Counted from the first letter of the stretch, positions 51,216 to 60,628 are shown. The stretch: 64,000 bases of DNA from Paenibacillus sp. Soil522 (GCF_001428245.1 NZ_LMRV01000032.1:289-64288); one strand, 5' to 3'. Numbers and translations: made by a program. The notes: a model not told the origin generated them from the letters alone.

Positions 51216-52064
51216 CTAGCCTTTTACCGATCCGGCCGTGATCCCTTCTACGAAGTGGCGCTGTGCCAGGAAAAAGATAAGGACAGAAGGCACGATGGAA
51301 ACAAGAGACATCGCAAGCAATTGTCCCCAAGGAACGGTTGACTGGGAATCGACGAACATGCGCAGCGCCAAACCGACCGTGTACTTATCCACCGAGTTAA
51401 TATAGATCAAATGGCCGAGAAAATCATCCCAGTTCCACAGAAAGCAGTAGATGGCTACCGTCACCAATGCCGGCTTCGTTAAAGGCAGCACAATTCGCCA
51501 GTAGATGCCAAACCAGCTGCAGCCGTCCATTTTGGCCGATTCATCCAGCTCCTTCGGAATGCCTCTAATAAACTGTACCAGAAGATAAACGAAGAAGGAG
51601 CCGCCGATTCCGCCCGCAAGCGTATGCGGAACGATAAAAGGTAATAACGTATCGACCCAGCCCCAGCCATTAAACATTACATATTGCGGTACCAGCGTGA
51701 CCTGACTGGGCAGCATGAGCGTTAGCAAGAGGATCGAAAACCACAAGCCGCGCAGCGGGAAATCGAGCCGGGCAAACGCAAAGGCAGTCAAACTGCAGGC
51801 AACTATGGTTGTAAGGAGCACGCCTATAATTAATTGAAAGGTGTTCATATAGAAGTGGGTAAACGTAAATCCAGGTATCGCCGTCCAGCCGTCGCTGAAG
51901 TTGTTCCACATCGGATGCTCCGGAAAGAGACCGGGCCTCGACATTTCCTCATTCGTCTTTAACGAAGCCCCGATCCACCAAAAGACGGGATACATCATGA
52001 CAAGGCTTAAGAGGCTGAGCAGCACATTTTTTTGAACCAAGTTTCGTTTATAGCTCCGCATCAT
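51216..52064 (-). CDS. sugar ABC transporter permease (MalG type)
   Basis: 282 residues, six membrane segments. The ATPase-docking EAA loop reads ELDESAKMDGCSWFGIYWRI, with IPKELDE before and VLPLTKPAL after, typical of the MalG side. It overlaps the partner permease gene by 4 bases. Together they form the heterodimeric channel for the lipoprotein encoded downstream. Confidence 0.93.
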   Translation of the reverse strand: MMRSYKRNLVQKNVLLSLLSLVMMYPVFWWIGASLKTNEEMSRPGLFPEHPMWNNFSDGWTAIPGFTFTHFYMNTFQLIIGVLLTTIVACSLTAFAFARLDFPLRGLWFSILLLTLMLPSQVTLVPQYVMFNGWGWVDTLLPFIVPHTLAGGIGGSFFVYLLVQFIRGIPKELDESAKMDGCSWFGIYWRIVLPLTKPALVTVAIYCFLWNWDDFLGHLIYINSVDKYTVGLALRMFVDSQSTVPWGQLLAMSLVSIVPSVLIFFLAQRHFVEGITAGSVKG

Positions 52065-53038
52065 CCTTTTTTCCTCCCGTCATTCTCGTAGAATACCCAG
52101 TACTTTGAGCTCATGAATATCAAGGCCGTGCAAACGGCAATGATGACAAGCATGATCCAGGCCAAAGCCGAGGCGTATCCCATCTGCAGCCGTCCGAATG
52201 CGCGGTCGTACAAATAAAGAGCATACATATACGTCGAGTTGATCGGACCGCCTTCCGTAATGATGAATGCCTGCGTGAACATTTGGAAGGAGCCGATGGT
52301 TTGAAGCACTAAATTAAACAAAATGACCGGCGAGAGCATCGGAAGCGTAATACTGAAAAACTGTCTGATCTTGGTAGCTCCGTCCACCGACGAGGCTTCA
52401 TACAGCTCTGTCGATATTTGCTTGAGTCCGGCCAGAAAAATAACCATCGAAGAACCGAACTGCCAAACGACCAATAAAATCAGCGTTCCAAGCGCGGTTT
52501 GCGGATTGGTGATCCAGCTCACGCCTTCAATTCCGAACAGCCCCAGCAGCTGATTGAAAAGCCCGTCCGAGTTAAAAATATTTTTCCAAAGAATAGACAC
52601 CGCAATGCTGGTCCCGATCAAGGAAGGAATATAAATCATCGTCCGGTAAAAGGACATGCCGCGAATATTTTGCTTAAGCAGCATCGCAATCATCAGTGCA
52701 GAGAACAATTTGAGCGGAACCGAGAATAGAACAAACAGAAATGTGACCTTAAGGGATTGGACAAACACCGTATCGGAAGTGAAAATCCGTTCATAGTTCC
52801 CGAATCCGGTCCATTCCGGCTGCTCCAGCAGCGAATATTTCGTGAAAGAGAAATACAACGATTGCAGCATGGGCCAGAACGTCAACAAAAAAAGTCCGAT
52901 CAGCCATGGAGCCAAAAATAAATATCCGGCAACCGGCGATTCCCATCTGCTCAGAAAACGGCTCAGCATCGACTTCTTTTTCCGTTCTGGAACCGCTTTC
53001 GCCGCATTAGCTAGGACTGTAGAAGAGCTCCGATTCAT
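52061..53038 (-). CDS. sugar ABC transporter permease (MalF type)
   Basis: 325 residues, six to seven membrane segments after a basic N-terminus. The EAA loop is ISTELYEASSVDGATKIRQF, followed by SITLPMLSPVILF. First gene of the transport operon, 152 bases after the YesN-type regulator gene on the same strand; the regulator pair is expected to control it. Start after AGAGGTG. Confidence 0.93.
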   Translation of the reverse strand: MNRSSSTVLANAAKAVPERKKKSMLSRFLSRWESPVAGYLFLAPWLIGLFLLTFWPMLQSLYFSFTKYSLLEQPEWTGFGNYERIFTSDTVFVQSLKVTFLFVLFSVPLKLFSALMIAMLLKQNIRGMSFYRTMIYIPSLIGTSIAVSILWKNIFNSDGLFNQLLGLFGIEGVSWITNPQTALGTLILLVVWQFGSSMVIFLAGLKQISTELYEASSVDGATKIRQFFSITLPMLSPVILFNLVLQTIGSFQMFTQAFIITEGGPINSTYMYALYLYDRAFGRLQMGYASALAWIMLVIIAVCTALIFMSSKYWVFYENDGRKKG

Positions 53039-53190
53039 AGTAGCTTCACCTCTGCCTTAGTTTGTATGAGTTAATCATATATGACCGGCAGATGATGAAA
53101 AAGAGGAACGATGTACACTTTGTTATACATATCAACAAAAATAGAAGACTGTAAATTCGTTGTCCCGAATCCCAGTCCCCAGTGAGAGAT

Positions 53191-54825
53191 CTACGGTTTA
53201 TTTTTATACAAATCTGTCGGATTGCTGCCGGTATACTTTTTAAATAACGTACTGAAATACGGCACATACTTATAACCGACCCGGTCCGCCACCTCGTAGA
53301 TTAAGTGCTTCCCTTCCAAAATCATTTCCTTCGCCTTCTCCATCCGGATCCGCGTCAAATAGCTGTTAAAGGACTCGCCCATCGCCTTCTTAAAGAGAAG
53401 GCTTAAGTAGTTTCTCGAAATATGAATACGGTCCGCCAGGTCGGAGATCGTAATCGGCTCGGCATAATGCTCATGGATAAACTGGACGATAAAATCGACG
53501 GCCTGCCGGTGCTTGATATTCTCATTGCCGCTGCGGGAGCCGCAAATCAGATCAATTTTTCCGTAAAGCCATTCCTTAAGCTGCTCCAGCGTCGTGACAT
53601 AGCGCAGCTCCCGGGTAACCTCGTCTACCTTCGCGATGTCTTCCAATTGAACGCCGACTTCAAATAGCGTATACGCAAAAATAGTCCACAGCTCCGTACC
53701 CAGCATTTCAAGATTGCGCGCCGATACATCCCCGCCCTTACTCCACTGGCTGAAGTAGTCGTCCACAATCTCCTTCGCCTTATCTTCTTGAAACAGCTTC
53801 ATGGCCTCTGCCATTTGCTGATAAAACTTAACCGGACGGAGGGAGAGCGGGTAAGCTTGCTGCTCTTTTTGCCCGCCGGAGACATATTCGTATAAGTGGA
53901 TACCTTCTATCGGAGCGGTGTTCTTAAAATAAAGAGCCTGGAAAGCCTCCTCGGTCGAATCGGCAATTTCCATCCAATTCGACTTAAACGTTCCGATTCC
54001 GGCATGAAGCGTAATATCCAAGAAGGAGCGGACGCTTTGAATGACCCGTTCCCCAAAGCGGTAAGCTTGCTTCATCGTAAGGTCGCTCCATTCTTCATTC
54101 GGTGCATGAAGGATAATCGCCGAGTGACTGCTGAATAGCTCCACATAATGAGAATCTGGCCACTCTTCATGTGAGAGCTCCTGAATAATGTTAGCGATGG
54201 CGAACCTGAACAAGCTCAAGTCCTTCGTCGAGGCCTTAGTTACGCGGTCCGTACGGATAATCTCAATTCCGATCACCGCATGGCGGCGGTCGTTCCAATA
54301 CCGGTACGTTTCAGGGATCATGCGGGTAACCGGATGCTTCGTATGGTCCGGTCCCGTGGAGATCGATTTGATCCATTCTTTCTCAACGAACGGCTCGTAT
54401 AGCTTTAATTTCTCCTCCAGCTTTTCATTTCGATGTCTTTGCTCCAGCTCTTCCTCCAATGCCGCGATCGTTCTCCCCAGCACATCCTGAATCGTCTCAA
54501 CGCTGACCGGTTTGTTTAAATAATCGGTTATCCCAAGCCGAAGCGCTTGCCTAGCATATTCAAAATCAGCGTAGCCGCTTAAAACAATAATTTTCCCGTG
54601 AAAATTCGCCTTGTTCAGCTGCTCTACCATATCCAGGCCGCTGAGCACGGGCATATAAATATCGGTGATTACGATATCGGGCTGGCACTCTAGAACGATC
54701 CGCAGTCCTTCTTCCCCGTCCATCGCCTCCCCGACCCATTCGGCATCAAGCTCCGCCCAGGGGATGACGTTTTTCATTCCTTCCAACACATTCCGGTCGT
54801 CATCGATAATTACAATTTTCCACAT
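53191..54825 (-). CDS. AraC-type response regulator (YesN family)
   Basis: 544 residues. Receiver domain 1-120 with IIDDDRN acidic pair, phospho-acceptor in IVITDIYMPVLSG (Asp near 55) and LNKPVS lysine; a long middle part of about 300 residues; AraC-type double helix-turn-helix at the end (ITISDLADRIHISRNYLSLL, then ADRVGYKYVPYFSTLFKKYT). It overlaps its kinase gene by 16 bases. Inferred activator of the sugar importer operon downstream. Confidence 0.93.
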   Translation of the reverse strand: MWKIVIIDDDRNVLEGMKNVIPWAELDAEWVGEAMDGEEGLRIVLECQPDIVITDIYMPVLSGLDMVEQLNKANFHGKIIVLSGYADFEYARQALRLGITDYLNKPVSVETIQDVLGRTIAALEEELEQRHRNEKLEEKLKLYEPFVEKEWIKSISTGPDHTKHPVTRMIPETYRYWNDRRHAVIGIEIIRTDRVTKASTKDLSLFRFAIANIIQELSHEEWPDSHYVELFSSHSAIILHAPNEEWSDLTMKQAYRFGERVIQSVRSFLDITLHAGIGTFKSNWMEIADSTEEAFQALYFKNTAPIEGIHLYEYVSGGQKEQQAYPLSLRPVKFYQQMAEAMKLFQEDKAKEIVDDYFSQWSKGGDVSARNLEMLGTELWTIFAYTLFEVGVQLEDIAKVDEVTRELRYVTTLEQLKEWLYGKIDLICGSRSGNENIKHRQAVDFIVQFIHEHYAEPITISDLADRIHISRNYLSLLFKKAMGESFNSYLTRIRMEKAKEMILEGKHLIYEVADRVGYKYVPYFSTLFKKYTGSNPTDLYKNKP

Positions 54826-56579
54826 GCCGCATCACCCTGCCCTTCTATATTGTTTAATACCGGAATGCGTATGAAGACCGTCGTCCCGGGGCCATCCGTA
54901 TTCGGCAACAGCTCCAGACCGTAGCCGCCGCCAAAATAAATGTCAATCCGTTCACGGACGTTCCGGATGCCGTATCCCCCAGTTTTTCTCTTTTTCGGCT
55001 GCTGCCAGTCATCCCTTAGACCGACACCGTTATCGGTTATGCGGAAAACGACTACAGCATCCTTGGTGATCTCCGAACACACCTCGATCAGTCCCTCTTT
55101 TTTGCCGTGAAACCCGTGCATAATCGCATTCTCGATAAAAGGCTGCAGCGTCAGCTTCGGTATATATAAATCCTGGATGCTTTCAGGTACGTCTACCCGT
55201 AAAGCGAACTGCTCACCCAGGCGAATCTGCTGAATCTGCATGTAGCATTCCATGTGCAGCAATTCGTCACGGATGCTGATTACGCTTTCACCGTTCGAGA
55301 GGCCGATGCGGAACATTTTTCCCATTAATTCCAGTATGGTGCTCATTTTCTCCTGTCCGCCCGCAATCGCCATCCAATTCAGCTGATCCAAGGTGTTATA
55401 CAAAAAATGCGGATTGATCATCGCCTGCAGCGCTTTGATTTCCGCTTCCTTCTGCCTCCGGTACTGATCCTCTAACGAAGCGTACAGCTCCTGAATGCGC
55501 TCGAGCAGCTTGCGATAACCTGAAAATAGCGCTCCGAATTCATTACGGTACCCCGTCGGCAAATTAATTTTGTTGACGTTCACCGAATTTCGGCTCATTT
55601 CATGCAGCAGCAGCCCGATCGGCTTCACAAATTGCCGGGAGAAAAACAAGTTGAAGCATAGCGCGATTAGCATGGCCGAGCCTCCTGCCAGCAGCAGCAC
55701 CATCGCAAGACGAAAGCTTCCTCCTGTAATTTCCTCCCATGGAGTCGATTCGATCAGCGTCCAATCCCGATTGAAACGTTTGGCCCATACCATCAAATAT
55801 TCGCTTGAATCCGCAGAGCCGCCGCTCACGGCTTCCGTTTTCATATAACCGGAATCACTGTTGATGTTTGCTAGGTAGGCCTTGATCCGGTCCTGCGACA
55901 TGGATTCGCTGCCGATCATCGTAACAAGCCGTCCCCCAGAGTCGAGCAGAATCCGGTTTGCCGCAGGATTATGGCTTTCGATCAGCTTCTTAATGGAAGA
56001 CGCTTTAATATTCAACAGCAGCAGCCCGCGGTAATCACCTGCTGCCGAATACACCTTGCGGATAAAGCTGATGACCTGCTTCTCGCCTTGAGCGGTTCGG
56101 ATCTTGTGCTCTCCGATCCAGCCGAAGTCGTTATTTTCAATAGCCGGGTTATACCAGTCTTCCTCTTTGATTAAATCATGCTCAATAAATTTCACGGGGC
56201 CCTGAGAATCAGATTGAAGCGGTTGCTTAATATAGAAATAAACGGACTCAATATCGGGTGTCGAAAAAGTAAGCTGTGCAAGGAACGACTCCATTTCCTT
56301 ACGCTTCTTGTAATTGGAATAGGGATTCTCCGGCAATTTTACATCATCCAGTATCGTGTTCCGGCTGGCCGTCAACGAAATCTGCTCGATCGATTTCATT
56401 TGGATATCGACCTTATTATAAAGCTCATTAAGCAGACCTTGCTGGTAATAGGACGTATTTTGCACCATCTGCTGTGCGGAGTATGAATAGGCGATCCAAA
56501 TGACAATGGTAAGAAGCGTTACGATGAATGCTGCCGAACCGCCGAACAGAAGGTAGTCTATGCGGTATTTTTTAAACAT
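54810..56579 (-). CDS. sensor histidine kinase (YesM family)
   Basis: 589 residues. N-terminal membrane helix (about 10-35), a dCache-like extracytoplasmic sensor of about 240 residues, a second helix near 285, HAMP, then His_kinase (LytS/YesM class) with the phospho-acceptor in ALQAMINPHFLYNTLDQLNW and an ATPase domain with LQPFIENAIMHGF and ITDNGVGLRDDW, GGYGIRNVRERI. Start at the ATG with CAGGAGG upstream; frames extend further but without a site. Pairs with the YesN-type regulator to sense an external saccharide for the importer. Confidence 0.93.
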   Translation of the reverse strand: MFKKYRIDYLLFGGSAAFIVTLLTIVIWIAYSYSAQQMVQNTSYYQQGLLNELYNKVDIQMKSIEQISLTASRNTILDDVKLPENPYSNYKKRKEMESFLAQLTFSTPDIESVYFYIKQPLQSDSQGPVKFIEHDLIKEEDWYNPAIENNDFGWIGEHKIRTAQGEKQVISFIRKVYSAAGDYRGLLLLNIKASSIKKLIESHNPAANRILLDSGGRLVTMIGSESMSQDRIKAYLANINSDSGYMKTEAVSGGSADSSEYLMVWAKRFNRDWTLIESTPWEEITGGSFRLAMVLLLAGGSAMLIALCFNLFFSRQFVKPIGLLLHEMSRNSVNVNKINLPTGYRNEFGALFSGYRKLLERIQELYASLEDQYRRQKEAEIKALQAMINPHFLYNTLDQLNWMAIAGGQEKMSTILELMGKMFRIGLSNGESVISIRDELLHMECYMQIQQIRLGEQFALRVDVPESIQDLYIPKLTLQPFIENAIMHGFHGKKEGLIEVCSEITKDAVVVFRITDNGVGLRDDWQQPKKRKTGGYGIRNVRERIDIYFGGGYGLELLPNTDGPGTTVFIRIPVLNNIEGQGDAACGKL

Positions 56580-56970
56580 GCTTGTTCGCCTCCTGCAAAC
56601 TATCTTTTTAGCACCTATAGGAGACACTATATACAAATAGTAGGTTAGAAAACAAGAGTGAAAAAACTGTTAGTGGAATAAGATCTGGGATAAGAAATTC
56701 TCAAAGACCTACTTAAAAGAAAGGGCATGCAGACAAAATAGAAATTGTGAATACTTTCACGCTTACTTAAGCTTAACTGGTTAGTACTGTAATTGGCCTC
56801 TCCGATTTGGTGCTTTTCTTATACAAAAGAGTTGTTTAGGAAGTTTGTACAGTAATCGAACCTTATATCATTAAAAAAAGGAGAAACTGGTATTATCCCC
56901 TCATGGTAGACAGTGAAAAAAGAGTTCATGATATGATGAACTTATCACTGTTGACCGTAGGGGATTTTTT
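56580..56970. other. intergenic stretch before IS3 remnant
   Basis: About 390 bases, A+T-rich. Apart from the left end of the IS3 remnant (from about 56896) no gene or clear signal was seen. Confidence 0.4.
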
Positions 56971-57254
56971 ATGCCACCAAAGAAGGGACAATCCTTTAAA
57001 CGCTATCATGAGGATACGAAGAAAGAAGCTGTACGTTTGCATGTGGAGGAACAATGGAGCTATACAATGATCAGAAAAAATGGAAAAAAAATGAAACCAG
57101 ATAGTGAGGATGCAGCTCGGAGGATGATTAGCGAGTATATTGCTTACTACAACAATGAACGTTTCCAGAAAAAGTTAGGCGACCTCTCCCCGGTTGTATA
57201 CCGAGAAGCGATCGCCGCTTAATGTTTTTATTTCACTGTCTACTTGACGGGGCT
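56896..57254 (+). mobile_element. internally deleted IS3-family element
   Basis: About 360 bases bounded by imperfect inverted ends sharing GTAGACAGTGAAA (56906-56918 and, inverted, 57231-57243) and CCCC further out. The only frame inside joins the start of an IS3 orfA to the end of orfB, so about 900-1000 bases of a normal IS3 are missing. It can be moved only in trans, if at all. Confidence 0.7.
56971..57222 (+). pseudogene. IS3 transposase orfA-orfB deletion fusion
   Basis: 83 codons. MPPKKGQSFKRYHEDTKKEA and VEEQWSYTMI match the helix-turn-helix start of IS3-family OrfA; MISEYIAYYNNERFQKKLGD and LSPVVYREAIAA match the last residues of OrfB after the DDE catalytic core. A short linker joins them in frame. 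The DDE residues are absent, so no transposase activity; a DNA-binding fragment could still be made. Confidence 0.75.
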
Positions 57255-57375
57255 ATGACCAGACGATAGCCGTCCTATGCTGATCGTCATGAAATATAGG
57301 AATATCCAGCTCGTCTGCAAGCCTCGTTTCAATCTCGAAACAACGGGGAGAACTGATATCCTCCAGATTAAATCC
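57253..57375 (-). pseudogene. malic enzyme internal fragment
   Basis: 40 codons, including [17 protein letters not shown] and [15 protein letters not shown], match the highly conserved substrate/metal-site region of NAD-malic enzymes (E-D-I-x-x-P-x-C-F-E-I ... F-H-D-D-Q-H-G-T-A); the usual Gly of HGT is Arg here. One side is cut by the IS3 end at about 57254, the other by the stop of the aspartate-dehydrogenase-like gene, which overlaps it by 8 bases in another frame. Confidence 0.75.
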
Positions 57376-58174
57376 CGATCACAATAGGAGAGGTTAAATT
57401 TCGAATCGTCTTAATGACGCTCATCGCCACAATATAACCGGTTTTTGGATTGCCTACGGATGGGGTATTCCTAATTTGCAGCTTGATTTGTCCGAATTTT
57501 CCCTTGGCTTCAATCTCATGTGTATTATGACTGATATGAGGGTCGACCAATACTTTCACCTTTGTCCTGTCAAATCCTATACCGGCAAGACTTAACGCGG
57601 CCGAGACATTTACGCTCTCCGGGAACAAGCGGGCAGAGTCGCGCGCCACACCTTCGAATGCGCAATAAGGCTCTGACAATTCAGCCAAATCGACCTGCTG
57701 CTCGATAAGCGTACCGATCCAGGCGTTAGGCGGCTTTCTTGTCACCAAGGTAACTTCCTCCATCGGGCCTACGCTGCCTGCAGCAATGCGGTCCAGCCCT
57801 CCTATGGCAGCTGAAGGGACAATTACTTTTCTCCCGGTTTCACGCGCCTTCCCCGTAATTCGCAACAGCAGTTGCTCGTCCGCTAACGCGCCAACGCTAA
57901 CCAAGATGAAATCGGCTCCTTGCTCCAGTGTTTTTTCCCCATATTTCATTACCGCCTCATGACCCGCACACTCCACAACAACATCTAGATCTTGGTCATA
58001 AAAGACGTCCTCACTTGATGTCATTATATATCCACGGGAACCCGTATCCGGATATTTAGTCTCATCACGGACCAAAATCGCTTTTAATTGAACCACCCCC
58101 GCTTCTCCTTGAAGTATAAATTGAGCTACATCCTCACCTATGGTTCCATAACCGATAATTCCAAGCTTTAGCAT
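57368..58174 (-). CDS. aspartate dehydrogenase-like NAD(P) oxidoreductase
   Basis: 268 residues, NadX/DUF108 family. N-terminal Rossmann motif [28 protein letters not shown] and [11 protein letters not shown] in the coenzyme domain, then [11 protein letters not shown] and the C-terminal [13 protein letters not shown] with the family catalytic histidine. Family reaction: L-aspartate to iminoaspartate, which hydrolyses to oxaloacetate and ammonia. Start at the ATG after AGGAGGG. Divergent from a ferredoxin gene, with a TGGTATACCA palindrome between; the RidA protein of the cluster could clear the imine product. Confidence 0.85.
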   Translation of the reverse strand: MLKLGIIGYGTIGEDVAQFILQGEAGVVQLKAILVRDETKYPDTGSRGYIMTSSEDVFYDQDLDVVVECAGHEAVMKYGEKTLEQGADFILVSVGALADEQLLLRITGKARETGRKVIVPSAAIGGLDRIAAGSVGPMEEVTLVTRKPPNAWIGTLIEQQVDLAELSEPYCAFEGVARDSARLFPESVNVSAALSLAGIGFDRTKVKVLVDPHISHNTHEIEAKGKFGQIKLQIRNTPSVGNPKTGYIVAMSVIKTIRNLTSPIVIGI

Positions 58175-58249
58175 AAGCGATAAACCCTCCTGAAATGGTT
58201 TCAATTTAAGCAGTTAAGTCTCTCTCTATCATAACAAAAGTATTGTATT

Positions 58250-58259
58250 TGGTATACCA
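58250..58259. promoter_or_regulatory. putative GntR/FCD operator, divergent region
   Basis: TGGTATACCA, a perfect palindrome, lies between the divergent aspartate-dehydrogenase-like and ferredoxin genes. The same word recurs at the regulator start (60629) and, spread by five bases, before the diiron gene (63647). It fits the TNGTNNNACNA pattern of FadR/FCD regulators. Confidence 0.55.
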
Positions 58260-58312
58260 TAAGCCAAATACATATGATATACTTGGTTTATTAGAAACGG
58301 GAGGGATGCCGA

Positions 58313-58648
58313 GTGCCATCAGTTACTTTTCAAACATCAGGCAAATCTATTGAAATTGACAAAGATTCCAATCTCCTAAGAATGTCTATCCGATATGAAG
58401 GGTCCATACCCTTTAAATGCGGCGGTGGCCTTTGCGGTACTTGCCGTGTGCAAATCATAGACGGGCAAGAGAATTTGAGCAAAATTATGAAGAAAGAGAT
58501 CGACAGACTGGGTCAAGAAAGGCTGGACCAAGGCTACCGTCTCGCTTGTCAAACCTTCGTCACCGGGGATATTACGATCGCCTGGGGGGAAGAAGATCAT
58601 AACCGATTGAACAAAATAGCTCAAAGACGAATTAATTCAGCCCAATAA
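58313..58648 (+). CDS. [2Fe-2S] plant-type ferredoxin
   Basis: 111 residues. Cluster ligands FKCGGGLCGTCRV (C-x4-C-x2-C, near 40) and the fourth cysteine in YRLACQTFV near 80. GTG start with GGGAGGG upstream. Related to the second ferredoxin at 59620: both share the segment LDxGxRLACQ. Likely electron donor to an oxygenase or oxidase of the cluster; no reductase gene is nearby. Confidence 0.9.
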   Translation: MPSVTFQTSGKSIEIDKDSNLLRMSIRYEGSIPFKCGGGLCGTCRVQIIDGQENLSKIMKKEIDRLGQERLDQGYRLACQTFVTGDITIAWGEEDHNRLNKIAQRRINSAQ

Positions 58649-58655
58649 TGTACAA

Positions 58656-58686
58656 GCAGTCCGTACTTTCTGCGGGCTGCTTTTTA
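58656..58686 (+). terminator. terminator of ferredoxin gene
   Basis: GCAGTCCG and CGGGCTGC (one G-U pair) around a 9-base loop, then five T and further T-rich sequence. Confidence 0.75.
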
Positions 58687-58714
58687 TTTCTTTATAATTT
58701 GCCTTGCCTGCCGG

Positions 58715-58756
58715 AAAGTAAAAGCGCAAGCTCATATGAGCCTGCGCCTTTACTTT
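58715..58756. terminator. long hairpin ending the minus-strand cluster operon
   Basis: Arms of 20 bases (58715-58734 and 58737-58756) with two mismatches, AAAGTAAA at the base, G/C-rich centre. It lies four bases after the stop of the 99-residue protein gene and can act on both strands. Confidence 0.7.
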
Positions 58757-58759
58757 GCA

Positions 58760-59059
58760 TTAATAAACTTTTACAATTTTACTGTCTTGATCAATATCCA
58801 ATTCATTTATTTCCTTTTCAATCTCCGCGGTCGTTTCAAATTTAGGAAATACCTTGAGCGGAATACTGTTATCCGGGAATACCTCGGAAACGTATTGAAT
58901 TAATATTCTCGTATCCGGATTAAGAATTTTACAAATTTCAAATGTTGTTTTTTTCTTCCCAAAGAAGTAATAATTATATTCAGCAACTTTCTCCAAATTC
59001 GGATTATCCGTTACCGTCTTGTAACGCTCTGTCGTAGATACTAAAATATATTCGCTCAT
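58760..59059 (-). CDS. uncharacterised 99-residue protein
   Basis: Not recognised. Mixed alpha/beta, acidic C-terminal part (FETTAEIEKEINELDIDQDS), no cysteine pair, no signal peptide or membrane helix. A strong site, GGAGGG seven bases before ATG, and a place in the same-strand run with RidA and ferredoxin support a real gene. Size and setting would suit a small effector or subunit of an oxygenase, but nothing in the sequence proves it. Confidence 0.7.
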   Translation of the reverse strand: MSEYILVSTTERYKTVTDNPNLEKVAEYNYYFFGKKKTTFEICKILNPDTRILIQYVSEVFPDNSIPLKVFPKFETTAEIEKEINELDIDQDSKIVKVY

Positions 59060-59101
59060 TATCAAGCCCTCCACCCAAGTAGTTAAATTTTAAATAACCG
59101 C

Positions 59102-59575
59102 TTATTCATAACGCACAATCAATTCTACTTCGACAGCGGCCCCTCCGGGTAATGATGCAACGCCAATCGCCGACCGCGAGTGAAGCCCTTTGTCGCCGAA
59201 CACTTCTATTAACAGGTCGGAAGCACCGTTCAAAACGTACGGAAGTTCGTAAAAATGAGGGTCTGAATTTATAAAACCTTCCATTTTCACAATGTTTGTG
59301 ATTCGGTTCAAGTCTCCCAATATGAACTTTAATGTGCCCAGATGATTAATAATGCACTGCCTGGCAGCTTGATATCCTTCTTCTTTAGAGAAGTCTTGCC
59401 CTACCTTGCCTTTGAATTGAAGCTCTCCATTTACCTTCGGTGTCACTCCGCTTAAGTAAATTAAAGGCGTTATCATTGTATATGGCACGTAGTTTCCGCT
59501 AGGATTAGGCGGTGACTCCAGCAGGATGTTCAAATCTTCAAGCTTCGCTTCAGCTTGTCCGAGTATATTCACCAA
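59102..59575 (-). CDS. RidA/YjgF-family protein
   Basis: 157 residues, trimeric enamine/imine deaminase fold. Family motifs: NYVPYTMITPLIYLSG, YQAARQCIINHLGTLKFILG, and HSRSAIGVASLPGGAAVEVE with the substrate-binding Arg. Longer than classical RidA (about 130) and closer to the YjgH-like group found in catabolic clusters. Start TTG or GTG after GGAGG. Inferred to hydrolyse a reactive imine or enamine made in the cluster, for example iminoaspartate or an aminomuconate-like intermediate. Confidence 0.88.
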   Translation of the reverse strand: MVNILGQAEAKLEDLNILLESPPNPSGNYVPYTMITPLIYLSGVTPKVNGELQFKGKVGQDFSKEEGYQAARQCIINHLGTLKFILGDLNRITNIVKMEGFINSDPHFYELPYVLNGASDLLIEVFGDKGLHSRSAIGVASLPGGAAVEVELIVRYE

Positions 59576-59619
59576 GAATCATCCTCCAAATGCGCTAGGA
59601 GACCGGCTAAAACTGGATC

Positions 59620-59904
59620 CTATTCCTGACGCAGTTCAATATCTTCTGAAATATATAACTGACACGCTAAGCGAAATCCTTCGTCCAGTTTTTCACCGAG
59701 CATTTTGCTCTCTTTCCAATTCGGCTCCTGAAGTTTTTCACCGCCGGAAATGACTTTAACCATACATTTCGTGCACTTACCCATACCGCATCCATACTTC
59801 AAATGGGGAAATTTTCTCACTCCGGCTAAAACTACCAAGTTGCTGTTCTCACCGACTTCTTGTTGATAGACTTGGCCATTCTGGTGCAATATTACATTCG
59901 GCAT
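59620..59904 (-). CDS. second [2Fe-2S] ferredoxin
   Basis: 94 residues. Ligands in YGCGMGKCTKCMV (C-x4-C-x2-C) and in FRLACQLYI. Similar in layout to the ferredoxin at 58313, with LDEGFRLACQ. ATG chosen for GGAGG upstream. Lies between the regulator and RidA genes on the minus strand; two dedicated ferredoxins imply at least one electron-demanding oxygenase-type reaction. Confidence 0.88.
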   Translation of the reverse strand: MPNVILHQNGQVYQQEVGENSNLVVLAGVRKFPHLKYGCGMGKCTKCMVKVISGGEKLQEPNWKESKMLGEKLDEGFRLACQLYISEDIELRQE

Positions 59905-59949
59905 ATAATAAACCTCCATACAGCAGCATGAACTTAGCAAATAAGACGA

Positions 59950-60627
59950 TCATTCTCTTTCCAGAGCTTCCATATAGGCCTTTTTGGAATTTTCTATATG
60001 AATTTTAGTTAAATTCTCAGCAAGCTCCGCTTCCCCGCCCATCACTGCTTGCGCTAAGTCCCGGTGTTCCTCCATCGCTTTGCGCAGACGACCTGGAAGT
60101 TCGTATCCGACATTTACGAATGCGCGGATATAATCCGATAATCCGTCCAGCATCTGCGTCAACCTTGGGCTTTTTGCGGCGCGGAAAATGACTTCGTTAA
60201 TTTCAAAATGAAATTTCCAGTCCGATTGTTCAAAATTGGGTTTGGTTAATGCTTGCTCAATCTCTGAAATAATTTCTTTCAGTTCATTCCGGTGAACCTG
60301 CTCCGCTTTCTTCGCGGCCATCTTAACCGCCAAGCTCTCAAGAGCAGAGAGAATCGTGAATATTTCAATAATCTCCTCTGGGGAAAGCCTCGAGACGACT
60401 ACGCCTTTACGCGGAAGTGTCTTGACGAATCCCTGTGACTCTAGCCGGAATAAAGCTTCACGGATGGGTGTACGGCTGACGTTTAATTGATCCGCCAATT
60501 CCCTCTCGATAATCCGGTCTCCAGATTTATAAACTCCTTGAACAATGGCCTGTTTAATATATTTATAAACTTTCTCCCGTATAGGGCTTAACTCTTCCTC
60601 TTTCCAAACAACTGGAGTGTCCGGCAT
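59950..60627 (-). CDS. GntR-family regulator, FCD (FadR) subgroup
   Basis: 225 residues. N-terminal winged helix (REKVYKYIKQAIVQGVYKSG, ERELADQLNVSRTPIREALF) and a C-terminal all-helical FCD ligand domain (about 85-220) with the metal-site histidines expected in ALTKPNFEQSDWKFHFEINE and EHRDLAQAVM. TGGTATACC overlaps its own ribosome binding site, so it is probably autoregulated; the same word occurs at two other promoters of the cluster. Likely repressor released by a carboxylate intermediate. Confidence 0.9.
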   Translation of the reverse strand: MPDTPVVWKEEELSPIREKVYKYIKQAIVQGVYKSGDRIIERELADQLNVSRTPIREALFRLESQGFVKTLPRKGVVVSRLSPEEIIEIFTILSALESLAVKMAAKKAEQVHRNELKEIISEIEQALTKPNFEQSDWKFHFEINEVIFRAAKSPRLTQMLDGLSDYIRAFVNVGYELPGRLRKAMEEHRDLAQAVMGGEAELAENLTKIHIENSKKAYMEALERE

Positions 60628-60628
60628 A

